Below the pieces are notes generated by a model that saw only the letters and a list, made by a program, of their open reading frames with translations, made no database searches and was not told the DNA's origin. The translations under genes were made by a program, and so were the position numbers. 11,236 bases of DNA from Gammaproteobacteria bacterium. Lineage in GTDB: Bacteria > Pseudomonadota > Gammaproteobacteria > Natronospirales > REEB76. The DNA is taken from positions 1 through 11,236 of the forward strand of contig JAGWNO010000059.1 of the NCBI GenBank assembly GCA_028871235.1, read 5' to 3'. This document shows positions 1 through 6,571 of the stretch, piece by piece (positions within the stretch are counted from its first letter, which is position 1; every line of letters begins with the position of its first letter).

Positions 1-1
1 G

Positions 2-172
2 TGGGGTGGATGGGGTTGGTTAGTTACGCCGGTGCAAATTAGTAAGAATATGCGTGCCATGCGGCACATACCCGATTTATCTGGCCCCAGCGCGGAACTT
101 GAAAATCACCTGCGTATAAAAATCGCAACTCAAGATCTGGATAACAACCAGAAAATTACCGCAAAAAGCTGA
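2..172 (+). CDS. Possible C-terminal end of an unidentified protein (cut by window edge)
   Basis: A reading frame is open from the left edge of the window to a TGA at 170-172, giving at most 56 residues. The first in-frame ATG is at 50 and would give 40 residues. The segment starts with a Trp/Gly-rich stretch and ends in a polar, Lys/Asn/Gln-rich tail. I recognise no domain. The frame could be the tail of a gene starting outside the window, or chance openness in DNA that is poorer in G+C than its surroundings. There is no independent support such as a terminator after it, so this is a weak call. Confidence 0.25.
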   Translation, partial: WGGWGWLVTPVQISKNMRAMRHIPDLSGPSAELENHLRIKIATQDLDNNQKITAKS

Positions 173-180
173 CGGATTCT

Positions 181-285
181 ATGACCAAAACACAGGTAGA
201 AACTGATCAGGCGCTGATCCGAGAGATGCGGCGGGTGGGCGTATTCGAGGCGTTGGATGCCTACCTGAATAGTGGTTCACAATAA
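181..285 (+). CDS. Small ORF, 34 residues, unknown
   Basis: ATG at 181 to TAA at 283-285 encodes a 34-residue, mostly polar peptide, predicted helical by eye, with a basic patch (R-E-M-R-R at residues 14-18) and ending N-S-G-S-Q. Only a weak GACGGA-like ribosome-site candidate precedes the ATG. The frame stays open back to a stop at 139-141, so it could also be a remnant of a longer, decayed gene. It begins 8 nt after the preceding open frame ends. I do not recognise it. It may be a genuine small protein or chance. Confidence 0.25.
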   Translation: MTKTQVETDQALIREMRRVGVFEALDAYLNSGSQ

Positions 286-344
286 CAATCGCTCACTCGC
301 TTACAATCGACTTCACGACCGCGAACGTAAGCTACTAAACTACC

Positions 345-372
345 TTGTAATCCCACTATCTCTGCCAATTAT
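345..372 (+). promoter_or_regulatory. Weak candidate promoter for the GT9 gene
   Basis: TTGTAA (345-350) and AATTAT (367-372) are separated by 16 bp, each matching four of six bases of the sigma-70 consensus. The stretch 286-387 holds no gene and is AT-rich, as expected for a promoter region. A start site near 379 would leave a leader of only about 9 nt before the GTG at 388, which fits the lack of a clear ribosome site. This is consensus matching by eye and weak. Confidence 0.2.
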
Positions 373-387
373 TAAGCGCAGCATCCC

Positions 388-1416
388 GTGAATTCCACGC
401 CAAAAATTCTTGTCATCCGCAACGACAAGCTCGGCGATTTCATGCTCGCCTGGCCGGCATTGGCACTGCTGCGGGCCAGCCTGCCGGAGGTGCACATGGC
501 CGTGCTGGTGCCTGCCTACACCGCGCCGCTGGCGGAGATATGCCCCTCGATCAACGAAGTCATCACTGATCCGAAGGAACGGGGCGATTGGCGCAACGGC
601 CGGGCATTGGCGCGGCTGCTGCGAGCGCAACGTTTCGATGCGGTCATCACGCTGTTTTCGCGCTTTGATACCGGCCTGGCGGTCTGGTCTGCAGGCATCC
701 CGTACCGGCTTGCACCCGCCACCAAACTGGCGCAGGTGTTCTATAACCACCGCCTGCGGCAGCGGCGCTCAGAATCGGTCAAGCCGGAGTATGCCTACAA
801 CGTGGACTTGGTGAATGTATTTCTGCAGGATCATGGGACGCCGCAGGCCGATCTGCCTGCAGCGCCGTATCTGCGTTTCAACGAAACCGAAACACGGACG
901 CTGGAACGCGGATTCAGGCAACACTACGGCATAGCCACTGGCCGCCGACTGGTGTTCGTGCACGCGGGACATGGCGGCTCAGCCAGCAACCTTTCGCTCA
1001 CTCAGTTTGCACAGCTGATCCGCAGCCTGCAGTCACCAGCCGGTGTGCAGGTGGTGCTGACAGCCGGTCCGGGAGAAGCGCCTCAGGCCCAGGCACTTGC
1101 TGGATTACTGACTGGGTTGCCTCACGCTGTATATCAGTCCGACAAGGGCCTGGTAGAATTCGCCCGGCATCTGCAGTTCTGTGACGTGTTTATCAGCGGC
1201 TCCACCGGTCCGCTGCATATCGCGGCGGCGCTCAACCGCTGTACCGCGGCCTTCTATCCGCGCCGTCGCTCATCCACTGCCTTGCGCTGGAAGACCATCA
1301 ATGATGAACAGCGGCAACTTGCATTCACGCCGCCGGAGGCTGCCGGCGGGGATGATATGGGCGCTGTTGACGTGGCGGCTGCCGCCGGAGAAATCAGCCG
1401 GCGGTTCTTGAATTGA
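388..1416 (+). CDS. Glycosyltransferase family 9, heptosyltransferase-like
   Basis: The 342-residue protein has the length and two-domain layout of ADP-heptose:LPS heptosyltransferases (WaaC/WaaF type, GT9, GT-B fold). These transfer a sugar from a nucleotide-activated donor to lipopolysaccharide core at the cytoplasmic face of the inner membrane. Visible features are the N-terminal beta strand K-I-L-V-I-R (6-11), the conserved G-D pair (16-17), a second-domain strand ending V-H-A-G-H-G (191-196), and the donor-site motif G-S-T-G-P-L-H (271-277). The start is GTG, chosen because the conserved strand begins a few residues later; the ribosome site is weak. No other LPS gene is in the window, so donor and acceptor are unknown. 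The fold and family are clear; the specific sugar is not. A small membrane protein gene follows 16 nt downstream and is probably co-transcribed. Confidence 0.88.
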   Translation: MNSTPKILVIRNDKLGDFMLAWPALALLRASLPEVHMAVLVPAYTAPLAEICPSINEVITDPKERGDWRNGRALARLLRAQRFDAVITLFSRFDTGLAVWSAGIPYRLAPATKLAQVFYNHRLRQRRSESVKPEYAYNVDLVNVFLQDHGTPQADLPAAPYLRFNETETRTLERGFRQHYGIATGRRLVFVHAGHGGSASNLSLTQFAQLIRSLQSPAGVQVVLTAGPGEAPQAQALAGLLTGLPHAVYQSDKGLVEFARHLQFCDVFISGSTGPLHIAAALNRCTAAFYPRRRSSTALRWKTINDEQRQLAFTPPEAAGGDDMGAVDVAAAAGEISRRFLN

Positions 1417-1432
1417 ACTGGAAGCATGAGCC

Positions 1433-1747
1433 ATGAGGGTGCGCATACAAGGTTTGCGGGCGCGCAGCGGTGCCGGCCCGATCACCCGGGTCCTGGTGTC
1501 GCTGCTGCTGATCCTGGTTATCGCGGTCGCGGTGTTCTTCGGCCTGATATTCCTGGTGGTTCTGGCCGGTGTTCTCATGATCCTGTTCGTCATTTTCTAC
1601 GTGCGCACATGGTGGCTGCGCCGCCGGCTTGGGCTCAATGTGCGTCCGCGTCCGCAGCAGCCCGGTGATGGGGGCGTCACCATCGACGGGGAGTACACGG
1701 TAGAGGATGCGAAGCCCGGCAAGCCGGAGCCTGGTGACCGGGCATAG
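1433..1747 (+). CDS. Small membrane protein with two predicted helices, unknown function
   Basis: The 104-residue product has a basic N-terminus (residues 1-19), a continuous hydrophobic block at about 20-57 long enough for two transmembrane helices in a hairpin, and a positively charged stretch W-L-R-R-R (61-65). A soluble, Pro/Gly-rich acidic tail holds an I-D-G-E-Y motif (84-88). By the positive-inside rule both ends are probably cytoplasmic. The ATG at 1433 is preferred over the out-of-frame ATG at 1426 because GGAAG (1420-1424) lies 8 nt upstream and the resulting protein has a coherent membrane profile. It sits 16 nt after the GT9 gene and is likely in the same transcript. I do not know a function. 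It could help anchor or regulate an envelope-glycan enzyme, but that rests only on adjacency. Confidence 0.72.
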   Translation: MRVRIQGLRARSGAGPITRVLVSLLLILVIAVAVFFGLIFLVVLAGVLMILFVIFYVRTWWLRRRLGLNVRPRPQQPGDGGVTIDGEYTVEDAKPGKPEPGDRA

Positions 1748-1849
1748 CGGGTTGCGGTGTCATCGGGGCTTGCGGGGTGGTGCGGCACATGGCTGTCGCA
1801 GATACCGGACCGGGCACGGCGGTGGCCACGGACAGTCCCTGGACAGATC

Positions 1850-2170
1850 TCAGTCCCAGCGGTCGTCCTTCACCTGCACCATGCCGTCTTGCACGCGCAC
1901 CGGGAAAGTGGAGACCGGTTCGTATGCGGGCGGCGCCAGCACTTCGCCGCTGCGTACATCGAATTGGGCGCCATGGCGAGGGCAGGTGATGACGCAACCG
2001 GTGAGTGGTCCACCGGTGAGGATGCCACCGTCATGGGTGCAGACATCCTCGATAGCGTGGAACTTGCCCTCGATGTTAAACACTGCGACCAAGACGTCAT
2101 TGATATCAATGGTTTTGTATTGGCCGGGAGGGATTTCTTCCACGGAACCCACGTTCACCCAGTCAGACAT
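1850..2170 (-). CDS. Rieske [2Fe-2S] ferredoxin, last gene of the SUF operon
   Basis: The 106-residue protein is a single Rieske domain of the kind found in soluble dioxygenase ferredoxins and NirD-like proteins. The cluster-binding pattern is complete: C44-T-H46 and, 16 residues later, C63-P-R-H66. Two Cys and two His would hold one [2Fe-2S] cluster. There is no signal peptide or membrane anchor, so it is cytoplasmic. The ATG at 2170 is fixed by a strong AGGAG 7 nt upstream and by the usual family length; the frame extends further upstream, but that part overlaps sufT. It follows sufT by 26 nt in the same direction. Genes of this type are often named oxygenase ferredoxin subunits, yet no oxygenase is encoded nearby. 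A role as electron donor in cluster assembly, or as a client of it, is inference from position. Confidence 0.9.
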   Translation of the reverse strand: MSDWVNVGSVEEIPPGQYKTIDINDVLVAVFNIEGKFHAIEDVCTHDGGILTGGPLTGCVITCPRHGAQFDVRSGEVLAPPAYEPVSTFPVRVQDGMVQVKDDRWD

Positions 2171-2175
2171 CAGCT

Positions 2176-2182
2176 CTCTCCT
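2176..2182 (-). promoter_or_regulatory. Ribosome binding site of the Rieske gene
   Basis: Read on the minus strand, AGGAGAG lies at 2182-2176, with its AGGAG core 7 nt before the ATG at 2170. It is the strongest ribosome site in the operon and decides the start. It suggests this last gene is translated independently, in contrast to the overlapping genes upstream. Confidence 0.75.
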
Positions 2183-2196
2183 GATGTTCAGTGCGG

Positions 2197-2745
2197 TTAA
2201 TAGTACATGCCGGTCTGCAGCCTGGCTTCGTCGGACATCATATCGCGGCTCCAGGGCGGATCGAACACCAGCTCCACGTGGGCTTCCTTCACCAGCGATA
2301 CCGATTCGATCTTCTGCTTCACGTCCGCGGCCAGGATGTTGCCCATACCGCATCCGGGCGCGGTCAAGGTCATCTTCACATCCACGTGTTTCTTGCCGTC
2401 CGGCGCGTCACTGAGCTTGCACTCGTACACCAGGCCCAGGTCCACGATATTGATGGGGATCTCCGGATCGTAGCAGGTCTTCATCTGCTCCCATACCAGT
2501 TTTTCCACGTCGGCATCGGTGGGATTGTCGGGCAGCCTGGGGCTTTCCACGGGTTCCAATCCCAGGGCGTCGGCGTCCTTGCCGGCGATGCGCAGCAAGT
2601 TACCGTCCACGTACACGGTGAAGCTGCCGCCCAGGGACTGGGCCACATTCACTTCCGTACCCTCGGGGATGATGACATGGGTGCCGGCGGGAATCATCAC
2701 CGCCTCACAGGCGCGGCTCAAGGTGACGGGTTCGCGGTCGTACAT
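2197..2745 (-). CDS. sufT: SufT, DUF59/MIP18-family Fe-S assembly protein
   Basis: The 182-residue protein matches the SufT type: an N-terminal beta-rich domain (about 1-70) followed by a DUF59/MIP18 domain. In the latter are D-P-E-I-P-I-N-I-V-D-L-G (93-104), the T-A-P-G-C-G motif with Cys132, and the C-terminal D-P-P-W (162-165) before a Met-rich end. DUF59 proteins act late in iron-sulfur protein maturation; in Staphylococcus aureus SufT is a maturation factor needed when demand for clusters is high. The start at 2745 lies 6 nt after the sufU stop. No good ribosome site is visible, so translation is probably coupled to sufU. The fusion of the N-terminal domain to DUF59 separates it from plain PaaD-like proteins. 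Confidence in the family is high; the molecular function is only partly known even in studied species. Confidence 0.92.
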   Translation of the reverse strand: MYDREPVTLSRACEAVMIPAGTHVIIPEGTEVNVAQSLGGSFTVYVDGNLLRIAGKDADALGLEPVESPRLPDNPTDADVEKLVWEQMKTCYDPEIPINIVDLGLVYECKLSDAPDGKKHVDVKMTLTAPGCGMGNILAADVKQKIESVSLVKEAHVELVFDPPWSRDMMSDEARLQTGMYY

Positions 2746-2751
2746 ATAGAG

Positions 2752-3201
2752 TTATTCAGTGGAGACTGTCTTGTTTTCGGGATGTTCCAGGGCGGTTTTC
2801 AGGGTGTGCCAGCACAGGGTGGCGCATTTAACCCGTGAGGGGTATTCGCGCACGCCTGCAAGGGCCGCGAGCTTGCCCAGGGATTCAGGTTCCACGGCGG
2901 CGTCCTCGCGGGTCAGCAGGCCGTGCATGCGTGCAAACAACTGCCCGGCTTCGGTGACGGTCTTGCCCTTGAGGCGTTCGGTCATGAGCGAGGCGGAGGC
3001 CACGGAGATGGCGCAGCCGGAGCCCTCGAAGCTCAGGTCGCTGATGCGCTCACCCTCCAGTTTGAGATACAGGATGAGCTTGTCGCCGCACAGGGGGTTG
3101 AAGCCCTCCAGGGTGCGCGAGGCGGCGGCGATCTTGCGGAAATTACGCGGATTGCGGTTATGGTCCACGATCACGTCCTGGTAGAGGTCTTTCATATCCA
3201 T
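2752..3201 (-). CDS. sufU: SufU, zinc-dependent sulfur acceptor / IscU-like scaffold
   Basis: The 149-residue protein has the IscU fold motifs: N-P-L-C38-G-D40, G-S-G-C63-A-I-S and R-V-K-C126. These correspond to the Cys/Asp/Cys/Cys zinc ligands of Bacillus SufU. The extra segment between the second and third cysteines (about residues 80-110) is typical of SufU rather than IscU. In Gram-positive bacteria SufU takes persulfide sulfur from SufS and passes it to SufBCD, replacing SufE; the same role is inferred here because sufS is immediately upstream and no sufE is in the window. The sufS stop and this ATG overlap as TGATG, which favours the ATG at 3201 over the preceding TTG at 3204; an internal ATG at 3195 is also possible. 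A further cysteine, C130, lies four residues after C126. Confidence 0.92.
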   Translation of the reverse strand: MDMKDLYQDVIVDHNRNPRNFRKIAAASRTLEGFNPLCGDKLILYLKLEGERISDLSFEGSGCAISVASASLMTERLKGKTVTEAGQLFARMHGLLTREDAAVEPESLGKLAALAGVREYPSRVKCATLCWHTLKTALEHPENKTVSTE

Positions 3202-4466
3202 CAACGGAAAACCTCGTGGGCCTTTTCCAGGGCGGCAACCAGGGCGTCAATGTCCTCCCGGGTGTTGTAGAACGCGAGGGAAGCGCGCGCCGTCGCCGGG
3301 ACGCGGAAGCGCTCCATGACCGGCATGGCGCAGTGATGGCCGGTGCGGATGGCGACGCCCTCCTGATCCACGATGGTACCGAGGTCATGGGGATGGATGC
3401 CCTCCATGACGAATGACAAGACGCCGGCTTTGTCCCGCGCGGTACCCACGAGCCGCAGGCCTCGCACGGCTTGCAGACAGCGGGTGGCGTAGGCCAGCAG
3501 CTCCCGTTCATAAGCTTCGACAGCCGTCATGCCCACGGCTTCCAGGTACGACACCGCCGCACCGAGACCGATGGCGGCGGCAATATCCGGCGTGCCGGCC
3601 TCGAACTTGTAGGGCAAGTCGTTGTACAGGGTCTGGTCGAAACGCACCACGCGGATCATGTCGCCGCCGCCCTGCCAAGGGGGCATGTCGCGGAGCAGCG
3701 CTTCCTTGGCATATAGCACCCCGATGCCGGTGGGACCGAACATCTTGTGGCCCGAGAAGGCATAGAAGTCGCAGTCTAGAGCCCGCACGTCCACCGGCAG
3801 ATGCGGTACCGCCTGAGCGCCGTCCAGGAGCACCGGCACGCCGTGGGTGTGCGCATGGGCGACCATGGCTTTCACCGGATTGATGGTACCGAGTGCAGTG
3901 GAGACATGGGCCAGGGCCACCAGCCGGGTACGCGCCGTGAACAGCTGCTCATAGGCGCCGGGTTCCAGTTCACCGGCATCGTTGATGGGGATCACCTTGA
4001 GGATGGCGCCGGTCTGCTCGCGCAGCAGCTGCCAGGGCACGATGTTGGAATGGTGCTCCATCTCCGAGAGGATGATCTCGTCACCGGGCTGAAAGCGGCT
4101 GCGGCCGTAGCTTTGCGCGACCAGGTTGATGGCCTCGGTGGCGCCACGCACGAACACCATTTCCTTCACGGAAGCGGCATTGATGAAGCCACGCAGTTTA
4201 TCGCGGGCGCCTTCGTAAGCCTCGGTGGCCAGCTCACTCAGTTGATGCACGCCGCGATGCACGTTGGAGTTGAACCGCTGGTAGTAGTCGCTGACGGCGG
4301 CGATGACCATCTGCGGTTTCTGGGCAGTGGCGGCGTTGTCGAGATACACCAGAGGCTTGCCGTGCACACGCTGCCGCAGGATCGGAAAGTCACGCCGCCA
4401 GCGCAGCGGATCGAAGCCATTCGCGACGGCAGACGGTTTGCGGATGGTGTCGTGCTGAATGCTCAT
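3201..4466 (-). CDS. sufS: SufS cysteine desulfurase
   Basis: The 421-residue PLP enzyme converts L-cysteine to L-alanine and holds the sulfur as a persulfide. Visible family features are the N-terminal Y-L-D-N-A-A-T (41-47), His139 in M-E-H-H-S-N stacking on the cofactor, Asp215 in L-L-D-G-A-Q, the PLP lysine K241 in S-G-H-K-M-F, and the active-site cysteine C379 in R-T-G-H-H-C. The R-T-G-H-H-C loop and length mark the group II (SufS/CsdA) type rather than IscS. The frame is open for about 70 more residues upstream, but the ATG at 4466 is chosen: it overlaps the sufD stop as ATGA and gives the usual family length, while the extra residues are Arg/Pro-rich shadow of sufD. The sulfur presumably goes to SufU, encoded next. 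Confidence 0.97.
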   Translation of the reverse strand: MSIQHDTIRKPSAVANGFDPLRWRRDFPILRQRVHGKPLVYLDNAATAQKPQMVIAAVSDYYQRFNSNVHRGVHQLSELATEAYEGARDKLRGFINAASVKEMVFVRGATEAINLVAQSYGRSRFQPGDEIILSEMEHHSNIVPWQLLREQTGAILKVIPINDAGELEPGAYEQLFTARTRLVALAHVSTALGTINPVKAMVAHAHTHGVPVLLDGAQAVPHLPVDVRALDCDFYAFSGHKMFGPTGIGVLYAKEALLRDMPPWQGGGDMIRVVRFDQTLYNDLPYKFEAGTPDIAAAIGLGAAVSYLEAVGMTAVEAYERELLAYATRCLQAVRGLRLVGTARDKAGVLSFVMEGIHPHDLGTIVDQEGVAIRTGHHCAMPVMERFRVPATARASLAFYNTREDIDALVAALEKAHEVFR

Positions 4467-5797
4467 GACAGCTCTATCACGACCTGACTTGCCAGTGCAT
4501 GGCTTAACTGCCGGCGTGCGAACACCCGCAGTTCCGGTACGCTGATGCGGTCCAGTACCGTGACGGCGAAAGCTCCGATCAGCAGGCCGCGTGCCGTCTC
4601 CGGATCGAGGCCGCGGGAACGCAGGTAAAACAACGCCTGCTCGTCCAGCTGGCCGATGGTGGCGCCGTGGCTGCATTTCACGTCATCGGCGTAGATTTCC
4701 AGTTCCGGTTTGGTGTCGATCTCCGCTTGCCGGGACAGCAGCAGGTTGTCGTTGCTCTGGGACGCGTCCGTTTTAATCGCGTGTTTGGCTACCACCACCT
4801 TGCCGTTGAACACCGCGCGACCGCCACCGACGATGCCGCGGTACAGTTCATCGCTGCGGGTGTGCGGAGCCAGGTGGTCGATGCGGGTGTGGTTATCCAC
4901 ATGTCGGTGTGCATTAACCACGTACAGGCCGTTGAATACAGCTGTGGCTTCCGCGGCCTGCAGCCGGGCGTGCAGATCATTGCGGACCCACAGACCGCCG
5001 AGATCAAGATTATTGGAGAGATAGCGGCTGGCGTGTTGTTGGGTCACATGCACGCGGCCCACGTGAAAACCTTCCGGACTCTCCCGTTGCAGGCGCAGGT
5101 GTTCGAGACAAGCGCCGTCCTCAAGCGCGATCTGGGTATGGCTGTTGGTCAGATTTGCCGCACCTTCGAGGCCCAAATAGGTTTCGACGAGGACGCCGTG
5201 CGCGCCGGCGCCAAGCCGCACCAGGATGCGTGGATGACAGGCCAGCGGATGGGCCTGGCGGGTGGACACGAACAGCAACTGCAGTGGCTGCGCCAGGCGT
5301 ATCCCGGCATCGACCTCGATGACGACGCCGTCCCGCAGGAAAGCGGTGTTCAAGGCGATGAATGGGTCGGCGCTCCAGCCGGGCTCGGGGACAAGATAGG
5401 ACTCCAGACGGGCAGCGTCATGGGTCAGAGCAGCAGCGAGAGTATTGACGTGCAAGCCGTTGATCGTCGACTCAGCCGTGCTCAATGCCGGCGCATGCCG
5501 GCCGTCGACAAATACCAGCGTGCAGGCCGGTGTCTCCCGCAGCCGCGCCGGTTCGATGGCAACGGCAGCAGCGGATGAGGCTGCCAATGCCGGAATGAAG
5601 GCGCGCTGCTGCAGCGACCTGGTACTGGTGTATTTCCAGTCCTCTTCCCGCTCGCCGGGGAAGCCGCCGCTGGTAAAACGCGCGAGTGCTTCGCGGCGCA
5701 GGGCGGTAAGCCATGGCGGCGCGCCGCATGCCAGCGCGGACTCAAAGTCCTTGTAGCCCTCGGCGTAAGGGCGGACAGCATCGCTCATCCCGGTCAT
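4463..5797 (-). CDS. sufD: SufD, scaffold complex subunit
   Basis: The 444-residue protein is the SufD partner in the SufBC2D complex that builds [Fe-S] clusters in the cytoplasm. It has a helical N-terminal region (about 1-65, including the conserved E-E-D-W-K-Y-T), a long beta-helix core, and the C-terminal SufB/SufD signature. In the core, F-N-G-K-V-V-V (330-336) and D-A-S-Q-S-N-D-N-L-L-L-S (344-355) are typical. The motif K-C-S-H-G-A-T contains C375 and H377, the latter matching the E. coli SufD histidine (H360) required for iron acquisition. L-F-Y-L-R-S-R-G has Leu where SufB has its sulfur-accepting Cys, confirming SufD. The start ATG overlaps the sufC stop as ATGA; a second in-frame ATG at 5788 is possible but less likely. 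Confidence 0.96.
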   Translation of the reverse strand: MTGMSDAVRPYAEGYKDFESALACGAPPWLTALRREALARFTSGGFPGEREEDWKYTSTRSLQQRAFIPALAASSAAAVAIEPARLRETPACTLVFVDGRHAPALSTAESTINGLHVNTLAAALTHDAARLESYLVPEPGWSADPFIALNTAFLRDGVVIEVDAGIRLAQPLQLLFVSTRQAHPLACHPRILVRLGAGAHGVLVETYLGLEGAANLTNSHTQIALEDGACLEHLRLQRESPEGFHVGRVHVTQQHASRYLSNNLDLGGLWVRNDLHARLQAAEATAVFNGLYVVNAHRHVDNHTRIDHLAPHTRSDELYRGIVGGGRAVFNGKVVVAKHAIKTDASQSNDNLLLSRQAEIDTKPELEIYADDVKCSHGATIGQLDEQALFYLRSRGLDPETARGLLIGAFAVTVLDRISVPELRVFARRQLSHALASQVVIELS

Positions 5798-6546
5798 GCC
5801 GCTGCCTCAGCCAAGACCCAGTCGTAGCCGCGGCGTTCCAGTTCCACAGCCAGGCTCTTGTCGCCCGATTTGAGGATGCGGCCGCCGGCCAGCACGTGTA
5901 CGAAATCGGGTTCGATGTAATCCAGCAGCCGCTGGTAATGCGTCACCATGACCACGGCGCGTTCCGGGCTGCGCAGCCGGTTGATGCCGCTGGCCACCAC
6001 TTTGAGGGCATCTATGTCCAGGCCGGAGTCGGTCTCGTCCAGCAGCGCGAGCTTCGGTTCCAGCACCAGCATCTGCAGGATCTCGTTGCGTTTTTTTTCG
6101 CCGCCGGAGAAACCTTCGTTCACGGCGCGACTCAGGAGGCTTGCGTCCATCTCCATGAGCTGCATCTTGGCTTTCACCAGGGCGAGAAAATCCACCGCAT
6201 CCAGCTGCTCCTCGCCGCGGTGTTTGCGGATGGCGTTGTAGGCGGCCTTGAGCAGATAGACGTTATTGACGCCCGGGATCTCCACCGGATACTGGAATGC
6301 CAGGAACATACCCTCGCGGGCGCGCTCCTCGGGGGCCATGGTCAGCAGCTCCATGCCCAGATAAGTGACACTGCCATGGGTTATTTCATAGCCCTCGCGG
6401 CCGGCGAGGATATGTGCGAGGGTGCTCTTGCCGGAGCCATTGGGACCCATGATGGCGTGCGTTTCACCGGCCTGCACTTCGAGGTCAAGGCCTTTGAGAA
6501 TATCCTTGCCGGCAACCCTGGCGTGCAGATTCTTGATACTGAGCAT
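5794..6546 (-). CDS. sufC: SufC, ABC-type ATPase of the SUF complex
   Basis: The 250-residue cytoplasmic ATPase drives conformational change of SufBD during cluster assembly. All ABC motifs are intact: Walker A G-P-N-G-S-G-K-S-T (34-42), Q-loop Q85, signature F-S-G-G-E-K-K-R (146-153), Walker B L-A-L-L-D-E-T-D (166-173) with catalytic E171, and the switch H203 in V-T-H-Y. The E-K-K-R-N-E continuation of the signature and the D-E-T-D-S-G-L-D stretch are specific to SufC rather than to transporters. No membrane domain is encoded nearby. It begins 25 nt after sufB ends, with AAAGG about 9 nt before the ATG, and its stop overlaps sufD. Confidence 0.97.
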   Translation of the reverse strand: MLSIKNLHARVAGKDILKGLDLEVQAGETHAIMGPNGSGKSTLAHILAGREGYEITHGSVTYLGMELLTMAPEERAREGMFLAFQYPVEIPGVNNVYLLKAAYNAIRKHRGEEQLDAVDFLALVKAKMQLMEMDASLLSRAVNEGFSGGEKKRNEILQMLVLEPKLALLDETDSGLDIDALKVVASGINRLRSPERAVVMVTHYQRLLDYIEPDFVHVLAGGRILKSGDKSLAVELERRGYDWVLAEAAA

Positions 6547-6571
6547 ATGCAGAAACCTTTATTTCCGGACT

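Noticed and set aside
285..309. ACAATCG repeated at 285-291 and 303-309
   Set aside because: A 7-bp repeat occurring twice is expected by chance; there is no third copy and no target-site or array structure.
1748..1849. Terminator for the convergent membrane-protein and Rieske genes
   Set aside because: The 102-nt gap is G+C-rich with only a GGACAG direct repeat (1830-1835, 1841-1846); no stable stem followed by T residues was found on either strand.
4467..4676. N-terminal extension of SufS
   Set aside because: The added residues are Arg/Pro-rich, overlap sufD coding sequence, and exceed the normal family length; the ATGA overlap at 4463-4466 marks the real start.
4667..5578. Long open frame on the plus strand opposite sufD (about 300 codons)
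   Set aside because: It lies entirely antisense to sufD, has no family features, and its openness follows from high-GC codon bias in the real gene. The similar plus-strand frames opposite sufC (5713-6648), sufS (3801-4487) and sufT (2191-2838) were rejected for the same reason.
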